From the NCBI GenBank assembly GCA_047975325.1, contig JBKEDF010000055.1, positions 1 to 64,000 on the forward strand: 64,000 bases of DNA. The letters run 5' to 3'. Numbering within the stretch: the first letter of the stretch is position 1; every line of letters starts with the position of its first letter. Of this stretch, positions 26,289 through 36,605 are shown piece by piece. The translations under genes and the position numbers were made by a program. The notes under the pieces are model-generated. The model saw only the letters and a program-made list of their open reading frames with translations. It did not search any database and was not told where the DNA came from. Origin of the DNA: JBKEDF01 sp047975325 (GTDB lineage: Bacteria; Pseudomonadota; Alphaproteobacteria; Rhodobacterales; Rhodobacteraceae).

Positions 26289-27596
26289 ATGGAAGCCCGC
26301 AATATCATTGCAACCCTGCGGCGGGGGGAAATGCCGACGGCCGAGGAAATTTCCTGGTTCGCACAGGGGCTCGCCTCCGGCGATGTCACGGATGCGCAGG
26401 CCGGCGCCTTCGCCATGGCGGTCTGTCTGAACGGGTTGGGTGACGAAGGCCGTGTCGCACTGACCCGCGCCATGACCGACAGCGGGCAGAGGCTTCGCTG
26501 GGACCTGCCCGGCCCGGTTCTGGACAAGCATTCCACCGGCGGGATAGGGGATTGTGTTTCGCTGCTGCTGGCCCCGGCCTTGGCGGCTTGCGGGGCCTAT
26601 GTGCCGATGATTTCGGGCCGCGGGCTGGGTCATACCGGGGGTACGCTCGACAAGCTGGAGGCAATTCCGGGCTTTCGTACAGATCTGGATGAAGAGCGCC
26701 TGCGCAGGCAGATAGGTGATTGCCGCTGTGCCATCGTTGCCGCCAATGCCGAGGTGGCGCCGGCCGATCGCCGCCTCTATGCGATCCGTGATGTGACGGG
26801 GACGGTGGAAAGCATCGACCTCATTACCGCCTCGATCCTTTCCAAGAAACTTGCGGCGGGACTTGAGGCGCTGGTTCTGGATGTCAAGATGGGGGCGGGG
26901 GCCTTTATGAAGACGATGGAACAGGCGCGGGATCTGGCGCAGGCGCTGGTTTCCACGGCGCAGGGGGCGGGTTGCATGACCTCGGCGCTGATTACCGACA
27001 TGTCGCAACCCCTGGCCATGGCGGCGGGAAATGCGCTGGAGGTGATCGAGGTGATGGAGACGCTGACAGGAACCTCCGTCAATGTTGCCCTTTGGGATGT
27101 GACCTGCGCGCTGGGCGGGGAGGTTCTGGCCCTGGGCGGTTTGGTGGCGGATGCGGAGGATGGTACGGGACGGATTGCCGAGGCGTTGGAAAGCGGGGCT
27201 GCAGCCGAATTTTTCGGCCGGATGATTGCGGCGCAGGGCGGGCCCGAGGATTTCATTGATCGCTGGCCTGACCGCCTTCCGGCAGCGCCGGTGATCATGG
27301 AAGTGCCAAGCCCGCGCAAGGGCTTCGTCACTGAGATTGATACCGAGGCGCTGGGTCATGTAGTGGTGGGCCTGGGTGGCGGACGGCTGCGCGACGGAGA
27401 CCGCATCAACCCGTCGGTAGGTCTTTCCGATATTGCCGGGATCGGCGAAGATGTCGGTGCTGGCGTGGCGCTTGCGCTGGTTCATGCCGCAACGCCCGAG
27501 ATGGCGGAACGGGCGGCAATGCAGGTTCAGCGTGCCTACCGGGTCGGTGATATCGTGCCCGGGGATCCTCCGCTTGTCCGCGAAAGGATTGGTTGA
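26289..27596 (+). CDS. deoA: Thymidine phosphorylase DeoA
   Basis: 435 residues. The pyrimidine phosphorylase motif is exact in character: DKHSTGGIGDCVSLLLAP and GRGLGHTGGTLDKLEAIPG, which bind phosphate and thymidine. It releases thymine and deoxyribose-1-phosphate, which DeoB in the next gene converts to deoxyribose-5-phosphate. Length matches the family (about 440). The stop overlaps the deoB start (TGATG). Confidence 0.97.
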   Translation: MEARNIIATLRRGEMPTAEEISWFAQGLASGDVTDAQAGAFAMAVCLNGLGDEGRVALTRAMTDSGQRLRWDLPGPVLDKHSTGGIGDCVSLLLAPALAACGAYVPMISGRGLGHTGGTLDKLEAIPGFRTDLDEERLRRQIGDCRCAIVAANAEVAPADRRLYAIRDVTGTVESIDLITASILSKKLAAGLEALVLDVKMGAGAFMKTMEQARDLAQALVSTAQGAGCMTSALITDMSQPLAMAAGNALEVIEVMETLTGTSVNVALWDVTCALGGEVLALGGLVADAEDGTGRIAEALESGAAAEFFGRMIAAQGGPEDFIDRWPDRLPAAPVIMEVPSPRKGFVTEIDTEALGHVVVGLGGGRLRDGDRINPSVGLSDIAGIGEDVGAGVALALVHAATPEMAERAAMQVQRAYRVGDIVPGDPPLVRERIG

Positions 27597-28795
27597 TGCC
27601 CCGTGCCTTTCTTGTCGTGATGGATTCGGTGGGATGCGGGGGCGCACCGGATGCAGCGGATTTTGGCGATGCGGGTGCCAATACTCTTGGCCATATTGCT
27701 GTCGAATGCGCTGCCGGGCGGGCCGGGGAAGGCCGCAGTGGCCCGTTGGAAATGCCAAACCTTGCCCGGCTTGGCCTTGCCGGGGCGATCCGCCTTGCTT
27801 CTGGCGCTGATGCCCCGGGGCTGAAGGCCGTGCCACAGGGGCTCTGGGGGGCAGCGACGGAGGTGTCGCGCGGCAAGGATACGCCTTCGGGTCATTGGGA
27901 ACTGGCGGGTGTGCCGGTTCCATGGGATTGGACCTGCTTTCCGGATAGCCGGCCCGCCTTTCCCGATGATCTGACGGCGGCGGTTTGCCGATTGGCGGGA
28001 ACGGACGGGATCTTGGGCAATTGCCATGCATCGGGGACGCAGATCATCGATGAACTCGGGCAGGAACATCTGCGGACGGGCTGGCCGATCTGTTACACTT
28101 CGGTCGACAGCGTGTTTCAGATTGCGGCGCATGAGGAATCCTTTGGTCTTGATCGGCTGATTGCACTTTGCGAAGGGCTTGCACCGGTGCTGCATGAGCG
28201 CATGGTGGGCCGGGTGATCGCGCGACCGTTCATCGGGTCGCCGGGGGCATTGTCCCGCACGGCGAACCGCCGTGATTTTGCAATTGCGCCGCCCGCCCCC
28301 ACGCTGCTGGACTGGGTACGGGATGCGGGCCGGGAAACCCATGCCATCGGCAAGATTGGTGATATCTTTTCCATGCGCGGGGTTGGCCGGTTGCATAAGG
28401 GAAAATCGGATGCCGATCTTTTCGACCGGCTGGAAGATCAGGCGCGGCACGCCGCAGAAGGGGCGCTGACCTTTGCCAATTTTGTCGAATTTGACAGTAA
28501 TTTCGGCCATAGGCGCGATGTTTCCGGCTATGCCCGGGCGCTGGAATGGTTTGATCGACGTGTGGGCCGCTTCCTGGCGATGCTTGGTCCGGGGGATTTG
28601 GCGATCTTCACTGCCGATCATGGCAATGATCCAACCTGGCATGGCACCGAACATACGCGTGAAAGGGTGCCGGTGCTTTGTGCAGGCTATGGTGCCGGCG
28701 AAATCGGGATTTGCGCCTTTACCGATGTTGCGGTCTCTGTCGCGGCACATCTGGGGGTGCCTGCCCAGGGGCCGGGGAGGAGCTTTCTGCCATGA
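27596..28795 (+). CDS. deoB: Phosphopentomutase DeoB
   Basis: 399 residues, alkaline phosphatase superfamily. RAFLVVMDSVGCGGAPDAADFGDAGANTLGHI supplies the metal-binding Asp, KDTPSGHWELAG the active-site Thr, and FTADHGNDPTWHGTEHTRERVPVL the C-terminal metal ligands. ATG 27596 overlaps the deoA stop; a TTG three bases earlier is ignored. It interconverts (deoxy)ribose-1- and 5-phosphate. Its stop overlaps the add start (ATGA). Confidence 0.97.
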   Translation: MPRAFLVVMDSVGCGGAPDAADFGDAGANTLGHIAVECAAGRAGEGRSGPLEMPNLARLGLAGAIRLASGADAPGLKAVPQGLWGAATEVSRGKDTPSGHWELAGVPVPWDWTCFPDSRPAFPDDLTAAVCRLAGTDGILGNCHASGTQIIDELGQEHLRTGWPICYTSVDSVFQIAAHEESFGLDRLIALCEGLAPVLHERMVGRVIARPFIGSPGALSRTANRRDFAIAPPAPTLLDWVRDAGRETHAIGKIGDIFSMRGVGRLHKGKSDADLFDRLEDQARHAAEGALTFANFVEFDSNFGHRRDVSGYARALEWFDRRVGRFLAMLGPGDLAIFTADHGNDPTWHGTEHTRERVPVLCAGYGAGEIGICAFTDVAVSVAAHLGVPAQGPGRSFLP

Positions 28796-29778
28796 CGGGC
28801 TTTGCCTCGCTTGAGTTGCACCTGCATCTGGAAGGGGCTGCGCCCGCAAGTTTCATCCGTGGTCTGGCGCAGGAAAAACATATTGATATCAGTGGTATAT
28901 TTGATGAATACGGGGACTATTCCTATAGTGGATTCGCGCATTTCCTGAAGGTCTATGAGGCGGCAAGTTCCGTTCTGACCACACCGGAGGATTATGCACG
29001 CCTGACCCGTGCCGTGCTGGAACAATCAGTCGAAAACGGCGTGATCTATTGCGAGGCCTTTTTAAGCCCCGATTTTTGTGGCGGGCGCGATCTGGGGGCC
29101 TGGCGGGAATATCTTCAGGCGATCCGGGAGGCGGGTGAAGCCGCAGAGCGCGACATGGGCGTGACCCTGCGGGGGATTGTCACCTGTATTCGCCATTTCG
29201 GCCCGGATGCTGCGCGGGAAACGGCGCTTTGCGCGGCGGAAACGGCGGGGGACTGGATTGTCGGTTTTGGCATGGCCGGCGATGAACGGCGCGGGGAGCC
29301 CGGGGATTTTGCCTGGTCCTTCGATATGGCAAGGGAGGCAAAGCTGCGCCTGACCGCCCATGCGGGGGAATGGCGTGGTCCGGAAGCAATTCGCGCAACC
29401 CTGCGGGATTTGCGGGTGGAACGGATCGGCCACGGTGTACGGGCCATCGAGGATGCTGCGCTGGTGGAGGAACTGGCCGAAAATGGCACGGTGCTGGAGC
29501 TTTGCCCGGGATCCAATATCGCGCTTGGCCTTTATCCCGACTGGCGCGACCATCCGGTTGCGGAACTTTACCGGCGTGGTGTTCGCGTGACGGTCTCAAC
29601 TGATGATCCGCCCTTCTTTCATACCTCGATGCGTCACGAATTCGAACGATTGCACGAAATCTTCGATGGTGATGATGCGGTCTTACAAAAGATTAACCGC
29701 ACGGCGCTTGACGCCGCCTTTTGTGACGCCGATACCCGGGAAAAAATTGCCAAATTGCTGGAGGCTGGCCATGCTTGA
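28792..29778 (+). CDS. add: Adenosine deaminase family protein
   Basis: 328 residues. Zinc motif ELHLHLEGAAP (HxH), HAGEW with the catalytic-site His/Glu, RIGHGVRAIED, and C-terminal VTVSTDDPPFFHTSM define the ADA fold. The operon context of nucleoside salvage supports adenosine to inosine, but family members acting on adenine or 6-aminodeoxyfutalosine exist, so the substrate is not proven. ATG 28792 overlaps the deoB stop by four bases; its own stop overlaps upp by eight. Confidence 0.9.
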   Translation: MTGFASLELHLHLEGAAPASFIRGLAQEKHIDISGIFDEYGDYSYSGFAHFLKVYEAASSVLTTPEDYARLTRAVLEQSVENGVIYCEAFLSPDFCGGRDLGAWREYLQAIREAGEAAERDMGVTLRGIVTCIRHFGPDAARETALCAAETAGDWIVGFGMAGDERRGEPGDFAWSFDMAREAKLRLTAHAGEWRGPEAIRATLRDLRVERIGHGVRAIEDAALVEELAENGTVLELCPGSNIALGLYPDWRDHPVAELYRRGVRVTVSTDDPPFFHTSMRHEFERLHEIFDGDDAVLQKINRTALDAAFCDADTREKIAKLLEAGHA

Positions 29779-30403
29779 CCATCTGACCGTCGTGAAACAC
29801 CCCCTGGTGCAGCACAAGTTGAGCCTGATGCGGGACAAGTCCACCTCAACGGCGGGTTTCCGGCAACTCCTGCGGGAGATCAGCCTGCTTCTGGCCTATG
29901 AGGTCACGCGTGAGTTGGATATGACGACCCGGCGGGTCGAAACCCCACTGGAGCTGATGGATGCACCGGTTCTGGAAGGCAAGAAACTGGCGTTGATTTC
30001 CATCCTGCGGGCGGGAAACGGGCTACTGGACGGGATCCTGGAACTTGTTCCGGCCGCGCGGGTAGGCTTTGTCGGGCTTTATCGTGATCCCGAAACGCTC
30101 AAGCCCGTGCAATATTATTGCAAGGTTCCCGATGCGCTCGAAAGCCGGATGACAATCGTGGTCGATCCGATGCTGGCAACGGGAAATTCCTCTGTTGCGG
30201 CGATTGACCTCCTGAAGGGGCAGGGGGCGGGGAATATCCGGTTCCTGTGCCTGCTTGCCGCCCCTGAAGGTGTGGCGCGGATGAAAGAGGCCCATCCTGA
30301 TGTGCCAATCGTGACGGCGGCACTGGATAGCCATCTGAACGATCACGGGTATATCGTGCCGGGTCTGGGCGATGCCGGGGATCGGATGTTTGGCACGAAA
30401 TAG
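29771..30403 (+). CDS. upp: Uracil phosphoribosyltransferase Upp
   Basis: 210 residues. MLDHLTVVKHPLVQHKLSLMRDKSTSTAGFR is the conserved N-terminus and DPMLATGNSSVAAIDLLK the PRPP-binding loop; the C-terminus ends GLGDAGDRMFGTK. It makes UMP from uracil and PRPP. Last gene of the salvage operon. About 158 bases downstream, up to 30561, contain no terminator I recognise. Confidence 0.97.
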   Translation: MLDHLTVVKHPLVQHKLSLMRDKSTSTAGFRQLLREISLLLAYEVTRELDMTTRRVETPLELMDAPVLEGKKLALISILRAGNGLLDGILELVPAARVGFVGLYRDPETLKPVQYYCKVPDALESRMTIVVDPMLATGNSSVAAIDLLKGQGAGNIRFLCLLAAPEGVARMKEAHPDVPIVTAALDSHLNDHGYIVPGLGDAGDRMFGTK

Positions 30404-30561
30404 CGCCATGCGTCATCGTGCTGCCCGTCAGTCGTGAGGGGTGAAAAATCGGTCCCTTCCCGGTTGATCGACAAGGAATGCCGCATAAGCTTAAATGGCC
30501 TTAAGCTATATACAACCCGAATCGTTCTTCATGTTTTCATCGGGTCATCTTGGGGATATTT

Positions 30562-31512
30562 ATGCTTGCCAGATTTTTTATGATCCTTGCCACTGCCTTT
30601 ATTGGTTTGCCTCTTGCCGGTGCGGTCCTGGCGCAGGACATTGCGCAACCTGCGGAAATGCCCCCGGCTGATTTTGCCGGTCAGCAATATGTCGATAGTC
30701 GCGGATGCGTCTTTTTGCGGACCGGGGTTGACGGGCAAATACGCTGGGTTCAGCGGATGACGGCGGATCGGCAACCGCTTTGTGGCTATCCGCCATCCGT
30801 TCAGCAGGTGGAGGGACCGGAACCGGCGGGGGCGACCAGGGCCACCGGTGCGGCTGCGGCACCGGCGAAGGCGGCCCCATCTACACCGCGCAGACAGGCG
30901 CGCCGGTCAAAAGCCTCGTCCAGGCCGCTGCGTCTTTCCATCACGCCGATCTGCCCGGCCCATGCCCCCCATGGCAAACGGGCCCGAACGATAGATGGCA
31001 GGGTACGGCTTTATTGTTCCGCCAATCCGAATTTTGATCTGGCTGCGGCGGTGCAACGCAGTAATGCACGCCTTTCTGCCGAGGCGTCCGGGAAAGCGCA
31101 ACTTCGCGCCCATGCCGAAATGCCGATACCCAAAGGATACCGTCGCGCCTGGAAGGACGGGCGGCTTAACCCCTATCGCGGGATTGGTACGGCTGCGGGC
31201 CAGTCCGCACAGGACCGTATCTGGACGCGTGAGGTCCCTGCCAATCTCCAGCCTGAGCCGGATATGGCAAAACCCCTTCGGTCCCGTATGGGGGCGCCGG
31301 GTTATACTGTTCAGGTGGGAAGCTTTGGCATCCCGGCCAATGCCCGTGCCACGCAGGAAAAATTCATCCGCATGGGGATCCCGGCATCCGTCACCAGATC
31401 GGGTGGTTTGCAGGTGGTCCATGTCGGGCCCTTCGCCACGGCTGGGGAGGCGCGTCAGGCCCTTTCAGCGGCACGTCGTGTCGGTTTCGGGGATGCCTTC
31501 ATCCGGCGCTGA
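30562..31512 (+). CDS. Exported SPOR-domain protein
   Basis: 316 residues from ATG 30562. Signal peptide MLARFFMILATAFIGLPLAGAVLA is followed by a conserved N-terminal domain (QQYVDSRGCVFLRTGVDGQIRWVQRM), a Thr/Ala/Lys-rich linker and a C-terminal SPOR domain (GYTVQVGSFGIPANARATQEKF to FGDAFIRR) of about 75 residues. SPOR domains bind denuded septal peptidoglycan, so a cell-envelope/division role is likely. The middle part (SARL, RYPKDTV region) is not recognised. Convergent with gltB. Confidence 0.88.
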   Translation: MLARFFMILATAFIGLPLAGAVLAQDIAQPAEMPPADFAGQQYVDSRGCVFLRTGVDGQIRWVQRMTADRQPLCGYPPSVQQVEGPEPAGATRATGAAAAPAKAAPSTPRRQARRSKASSRPLRLSITPICPAHAPHGKRARTIDGRVRLYCSANPNFDLAAAVQRSNARLSAEASGKAQLRAHAEMPIPKGYRRAWKDGRLNPYRGIGTAAGQSAQDRIWTREVPANLQPEPDMAKPLRSRMGAPGYTVQVGSFGIPANARATQEKFIRMGIPASVTRSGGLQVVHVGPFATAGEARQALSAARRVGFGDAFIRR

Positions 31513-31589
31513 CGGGGTTTCGGGCCTGATGGCAATGGATCGGTCCGTGATACCTTGTCTTTGACCGATATGATCGCTTTTCATGCAAA

Positions 31590-31613
31590 CGGCCCCTCCA
31601 TGGGGAGGGGCCG
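31590..31613. terminator. Hairpin between convergent SPOR gene and gltB
   Basis: CGGCCCCTCC (31590-31599) pairs with GGAGGGGCCG (31604-31613) across an ATGG loop, a 10-bp GC-rich stem. On the minus strand a short T tract (GTTTGC) follows, so it fits a gltB terminator better than one for the SPOR gene; it may serve both. Confidence 0.7.
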
Positions 31614-31635
31614 CAGGACGTATCGGTTTTTGGCC

Positions 31636-34600
31636 CTATTCGGCGGGCATTTGCCTGGCCTCATCCGAGAGCGGATGTGGGATCTTGTCCAGCATCTCCT
31701 TCGGGCAGGCCTGCAGGAAGTTCACCCGCTCCTCATCCCAGTTGTCGATGATCCGCTGTGCGAGGATTGAAGCTGTCTCCGCCGCGTGGCGTTCGATCAG
31801 GCCCTTGAGCTGTGCCTCCCAATGGGAGTGGCTGACTGCGCAGGTCACCAGGCTTTCGAGGTTCATCATATCTTCGGCCTCGCCCTCGGGATCATAAAGA
31901 TAGGCCATGCCCCCCGTCATCCCGGCACCGAAATTCGCGCCGATCCGGCCAAGGATGACCGCAACGCCGCCGGTCATGTATTCGCAGCCGTTGGAGCCGC
32001 AACCTTCCACCACGACATTCGCACCGGAATTGCGTACCGCAAACCGTTCACCCGCCCGGCCTGCGGCAAAAAGATGCCCGCCCGTTGCGCCGTACAGCAC
32101 GGTATTGCCGATGATCGTGTTTTGCGATGCTTCCAGCGGTGAGGACATTGGCTGGCGCACCACGATCAGGCCACCCGAAAGCCCCTTGCCGACATAGTCA
32201 TTGGCATCGCCCATCACTTCGATCTTGAGGCCCCGCACCGCGAAAGCGCCAAGGCTCTGGCCGCAGGAACCGGCGAGCTTGACCGTCAGATGATCCGCCT
32301 GGAGATTGTTGTTCATGCCGAATTTACGCACGATATGGCTTGATGCGCGGGTGCCTATGGTGCGCAGGGTATTTCGCACCGCGTAGGAAAGCTGCATCTT
32401 TTCGCCATCTTCGAAGAAACGTGCCCCGTCGCGGATGATTTCTGCATCCAGTGTATCGGGTACGGCATTGCGCGGCTTGGTCCGGTCATAGGTGATCCGG
32501 TTCGCCCCATCGACCGTTATCAGCAGCGGGTTGAGATCCAGATCATCAAGATGTGCCGAGCCCCGGCTGACCTGACTCAGCAAATCCGCCCGGCCGATAA
32601 TCTCATCAAGGCTCCGTGCCCCGATAGAGGCCAGGATTTCCCTTACTTCCTGGGCGTAGAAGGTGATGAGGTTGACCACCTTGTCGGCATTGCCGGTGAA
32701 TTTTGCCCGCAGTTTCGGATCCTGCGTGCAGACCCCGACAGGGCAGGTATTGGACTGGCATTGCCGTACCATGATGCAGCCCATCGCAATAAGCGCGGCG
32801 GTGCCGATCCCGTATTCTTCCGCCCCCATCATTGCGGCCATGACAATATCGCGCCCGGTCCGAAGTCCGCCATCGGTGCGCAGCGTCACACGGTCGCGCA
32901 GATTGTTCATCGACAGAACCTGATGCGCTTCCGTCAGCCCCATTTCCCAGGGCAGGCCCGCATATTTGATTGAGGTCGCGGGGGATGCACCAGTGCCGCC
33001 ATTATGGCCGGAAATCAGGATGACATCGGCCTTGGCCTTGGCTACCCCGGCGGCAATCGTGCCGACGCCCGAGGAGGAGACCAGTTTTACCGTCACCTTG
33101 GCGCGCGGATTGATCTGTTTCAGGTCATAGATCAGCTGCGCCAGGTCTTCGATGGAATAGATATCGTGATGCGGCGGTGGAGAAATCAGCGTCACGCCCT
33201 TGGTGGAATGGCGCAGCCGTGCAATCAGATCGGTAACCTTCATGCCGGGAAGCTGCCCGCCCTCACCGGGCTTGGCACCCTGGGCAACCTTGATTTCCAG
33301 TTCCTCGCAGGCATTGAGATATTCCGCCGTCACCCCGAAACGGCCCGAGGCGATCTGCTTGATCTTCGCGCTTGGATTGTCCCCATTGGGTTCCGGCAGG
33401 AAATGTGCGGGATCCTCGCCACCTTCACCGCTATCGGATTTTGCGCCGATGCGGTTCATGGCGACATTCAGCGTTTTATGTGCTTCGGGTGACAGCGCGC
33501 CCAGGCTCATGCCGGGGGTCACGAAACGCTTGCGGATCGAGGTGATCGATTCGACCTCCTCGATCGGGACGGGACGGCCAAGTGCCTTGATATCCAGAAG
33601 GTCGCGGATATGGATTGGCGGATTGCTCCGCATTGCGGTGGCATATTGTTTCCACAGGTCATAGGAGGCACGGTCGCAGGCCGATTGCAGGATATGCATG
33701 GTCTGTGCTTCCCAGGCGTGCTTTTCGCCCGACCGGCGCGCCTTGTAGATGCCGCCTATGGGCAGTACATCCGCGCCCCCGCGCCAGCCCCGGCCATGAA
33801 CTTCTTCCAGCTTGTGCTGGATCCCGCTGACCCCGATCCCGGAGATACGGCTATGCATGCCGGGAAAATATTCCAGGACCATGGCGCGAGACAGGCCGAC
33901 AGCTTCGAAATTCAGGCCGCCGCGATAGGAAGAAATGACCGAAATCCCCATCTTGGACATGATCTTGAGGAGGCCCGCATCAATGGCGGCGCGATAGCGA
34001 CCCATGGCATCGGAAAGATTGCCGTCCATGAGGCCCCGCTCAATCCGGTCGGCAATGGAATCCTGTGCCAGATAGGCGTTGACGGTGGTGGCGCCACAGC
34101 CGATCAGGACCGCAAAATAATGCGGATCGATACATTCGGCCGACCGCAGGTTGATCGAACAGAATGTCCGCAACCCCTTGCGGGTCAGCCAGCTATGCAC
34201 GGCGCTGGTGGCCAGGATCATCGGCATTGCGATCTTGTCGATATCCTGATGTTCGTCGGTCAGGACCAGATGGCCCGCTCCCGAACGCACCGCGTCTTCG
34301 GCCTCTGCCCGGATCCGTTCAAGACCCTGACGCAGGGCATCCGGCCCGGCCTCGGCCGGGAAGGTGCAATCGATCACCGAAACCCCGTCGCCGAACTGTT
34401 CCACCATCGCGTAATATTCGGCATTGCCGATGAAGGGGCTTTCCAGCACCAGGATTTCTGCCTGGGAAGACCCTTCATCCAACACGTTGCGCAGGTTGCC
34501 GAACCGTGTCTTGAGGCTCATCACCCGGTTTTCGCGCAGGCTGTCAATCGGCGGGTTTGTCACCTGGCTGAAATTCTGCCGGAAATAATGGCTGAGCGGA

Positions 34601-36174
34601 CGATAGACCGATGAAAGCACCGCTGCCGGGGTGTCGTCCCCCATTGAGGCGATCATCTCCTTGCCGTCCTCCGCCATCGGCAGGAGCACCTGTTCCAGTT
34701 CCTCCAGGCTATAGCCGGCAGCGATCTGGCGCTTGCGAAGCTCCGCGCCGGTATAGGTGGAGTTTTCGGGCAGGGTATCCAGCTGTGAGGAAAGATGGAT
34801 AACCTTTTCAATCAGCTTGCCATAGGGTTGCGCGGCGGCAAGTTTGTCCTTGATTTCGGCATCGTGATAAAGCTTGCCCTCGTCCATATCGACGGCGATC
34901 ATCTGCCCCGGGCCAAGCGCCCCCTTTTCCCGTACGGTGTTTTCATCCACCGGCACCATGCCCGCCTCGGACCCCGCGATCAGCAGCCCGTCGCCGGTTA
35001 CGACATAGCGCATGGGTCGTAGCCCGTTGCGGTCGAGGCCCCCACAGACCCAGCGCCCATCCGTCATGGCAAGGGCGGCAGGGCCGTCCCAGGGCTCCAT
35101 CACGGCATTGCAATAGGCATACATGTCCTGCCAGGGCTTGGGCAGTTCGATGGTTGCTTTTGACCAGGCTTCCGGGACGAGCATGGTCTTGGCCATGGGG
35201 GCGATCCTGCCCGAGCGCACCAGAACCTCAAACACCGAATCAAGTGCGGCCGAATCGGAAGAGCCTGCTGCGATAATCGGTTTGATATCTTCGGCGGCGT
35301 CGCCAAAATTGTTTGAAGCCATGCGGATCTCATGGCTCCGCATCCAGTTGCCGTTGCCCTTGATTGTGTTGATCTCGCCATTATGGGCGAGCATCCGGAA
35401 GGGCTGCGCAAGCCACCATTGCGGGAAGGTATTGGTCGAATAGCGCTGATGGTAGATTGCGAAGGAGGATTCAAAACGGTCATCCTTCAGGTCGGGATAA
35501 AATTCGGCTACCTGTTCAGCCAGCATCATACCCTTGTAGATAACCGACCGGCAGGAGAGCGAGCAAAGGTAAAGCCCCTGGATATTTGCCGCCAGCGCCG
35601 CCTTTTCGATGCGGCGGCGGATGATGTAGAGTTCGCGCTCGAACTGTTCGCGGTCGATATCCTTTTCGCAGCGGATAAGGATCTGTTCAATTTCGGGCCG
35701 GGTGGCATTGGCCTTTTCCCCCAGCACGGTGATATCCACCGGGACATGCCGCCAGCCATAGATATAATGGCCCATGCGCAGAACTTCGGATTCCACAATC
35801 GTCCGGCAGCGTTCCTGCGCGGCGAAATCGGTGCGTGGCAAAAAGATCTGGCCCACCGCGATCAGTTTGTTGCGGTCGGGCTCATGGCCGGTGCGGCGTA
35901 CCTGATCATAGAAAAACCGGACAGGGATCTGCACATGGATCCCCGCGCCATCACCGGTCTTGCCATCGGCATCGACCGCGCCGCGATGCCAGATCGCCTT
36001 CAGGGCATCGATACCCGACTGCACCACCTTGCGCGCCGGTTTTCCGGAGATTGATACCACCAGCCCGACACCGCAGGAGGACTGTTCATCTTCCGCCCGG
36101 TAAAGTCCGTTTTCTGCCAGAAAGGCCCGCTTTGCCTCTTCGGCGACAACCCAGGATTCGTCATATTTGGTCAT
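31636..36174 (-). CDS. gltB: Glutamate synthase large subunit GltB
   Basis: 1512 residues, the normal size. The glutaminase Cys is residue 34 in SSCGVGLVVSISG, so a 33-residue propeptide is expected. The FMN/synthase domain (ISGHNGGTGASPATSIKYAGLPWEMGL) and the 3Fe-4S cluster region (CIMVRQCQSNTCPVGVCTQDP) are present, and the C-terminal GXGXG beta-helix repeats occur near the end. It transfers the glutamine amide N to 2-oxoglutarate. It lies in the same direction as gltD with three genes in between. Confidence 0.98.
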   Translation of the reverse strand: MTKYDESWVVAEEAKRAFLAENGLYRAEDEQSSCGVGLVVSISGKPARKVVQSGIDALKAIWHRGAVDADGKTGDGAGIHVQIPVRFFYDQVRRTGHEPDRNKLIAVGQIFLPRTDFAAQERCRTIVESEVLRMGHYIYGWRHVPVDITVLGEKANATRPEIEQILIRCEKDIDREQFERELYIIRRRIEKAALAANIQGLYLCSLSCRSVIYKGMMLAEQVAEFYPDLKDDRFESSFAIYHQRYSTNTFPQWWLAQPFRMLAHNGEINTIKGNGNWMRSHEIRMASNNFGDAAEDIKPIIAAGSSDSAALDSVFEVLVRSGRIAPMAKTMLVPEAWSKATIELPKPWQDMYAYCNAVMEPWDGPAALAMTDGRWVCGGLDRNGLRPMRYVVTGDGLLIAGSEAGMVPVDENTVREKGALGPGQMIAVDMDEGKLYHDAEIKDKLAAAQPYGKLIEKVIHLSSQLDTLPENSTYTGAELRKRQIAAGYSLEELEQVLLPMAEDGKEMIASMGDDTPAAVLSSVYRPLSHYFRQNFSQVTNPPIDSLRENRVMSLKTRFGNLRNVLDEGSSQAEILVLESPFIGNAEYYAMVEQFGDGVSVIDCTFPAEAGPDALRQGLERIRAEAEDAVRSGAGHLVLTDEHQDIDKIAMPMILATSAVHSWLTRKGLRTFCSINLRSAECIDPHYFAVLIGCGATTVNAYLAQDSIADRIERGLMDGNLSDAMGRYRAAIDAGLLKIMSKMGISVISSYRGGLNFEAVGLSRAMVLEYFPGMHSRISGIGVSGIQHKLEEVHGRGWRGGADVLPIGGIYKARRSGEKHAWEAQTMHILQSACDRASYDLWKQYATAMRSNPPIHIRDLLDIKALGRPVPIEEVESITSIRKRFVTPGMSLGALSPEAHKTLNVAMNRIGAKSDSGEGGEDPAHFLPEPNGDNPSAKIKQIASGRFGVTAEYLNACEELEIKVAQGAKPGEGGQLPGMKVTDLIARLRHSTKGVTLISPPPHHDIYSIEDLAQLIYDLKQINPRAKVTVKLVSSSGVGTIAAGVAKAKADVILISGHNGGTGASPATSIKYAGLPWEMGLTEAHQVLSMNNLRDRVTLRTDGGLRTGRDIVMAAMMGAEEYGIGTAALIAMGCIMVRQCQSNTCPVGVCTQDPKLRAKFTGNADKVVNLITFYAQEVREILASIGARSLDEIIGRADLLSQVSRGSAHLDDLDLNPLLITVDGANRITYDRTKPRNAVPDTLDAEIIRDGARFFEDGEKMQLSYAVRNTLRTIGTRASSHIVRKFGMNNNLQADHLTVKLAGSCGQSLGAFAVRGLKIEVMGDANDYVGKGLSGGLIVVRQPMSSPLEASQNTIIGNTVLYGATGGHLFAAGRAGERFAVRNSGANVVVEGCGSNGCEYMTGGVAVILGRIGANFGAGMTGGMAYLYDPEGEAEDMMNLESLVTCAVSHSHWEAQLKGLIERHAAETASILAQRIIDNWDEERVNFLQACPKEMLDKIPHPLSDEARQMPAE

Positions 36175-36605
36175 TTTTCATCACCCCCGCCCAAAGAGGC
36201 GAAGAAGGCTTCGACCTCTGCTTGTGTCATTTTCTGATGGTTGCCCGCAAAGGCATAGCCTTCCGGCTTTCGGTCGATATAGATTTCATGGTCAAGCTTC
36301 AGCCCGCCCGCATCCGGGAAAAGCCCGGCAGCCACGAAATGGGTTTCGTGATCCGGGATCGTCAGATGGTACCAAAGCGATGTGCCGCATTCTGCGCAAA
36401 AGGCCCGTTCCGCCCAATCGGAAGAACGATAGATCTTGACCGGGCCTTCGTGGGTCAGGGAACCCTGTTCCGATTCTATCGACATCAGGACAGATCCCGT
36501 CCAGCGCTGGCACATTCCGCAGTGGCAAGCACTCAACTCCGGTTTGCCCGGGGTCATCGAGACCTTTACCGCGCCACAAAGGCAGTGTCCGGAAATCCGT
36601 TTCAT
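36171..36605 (-). CDS. GFA-family (Mss4-fold) zinc protein
   Basis: 144 residues. Zn ligands appear as GHCLCGAV near the N-terminus, ACHCGMCQRWTG (about residues 26-37) and FCAECGTSLWY (about 69-79), the layout of the GFA family (glutathione-dependent formaldehyde-activating enzyme-like). Many members have no proven enzyme activity. It overlaps gltB by four bases and the preceding gene by four, so it is part of the glt operon. Confidence 0.88.
   Translation of the reverse strand: MKRISGHCLCGAVKVSMTPGKPELSACHCGMCQRWTGSVLMSIESEQGSLTHEGPVKIYRSSDWAERAFCAECGTSLWYHLTIPDHETHFVAAGLFPDAGGLKLDHEIYIDRKPEGYAFAGNHQKMTQAEVEAFFASLGGGDEK

Noticed and set aside
26235..28031. 598-codon open frame on the minus strand
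   Set aside because: It is antisense to deoA and deoB, whose protein motifs are clear. Its composition (Arg/His/Pro/Gln-rich) is what the opposite strand of GC-rich coding DNA gives, with no recognisable domain.
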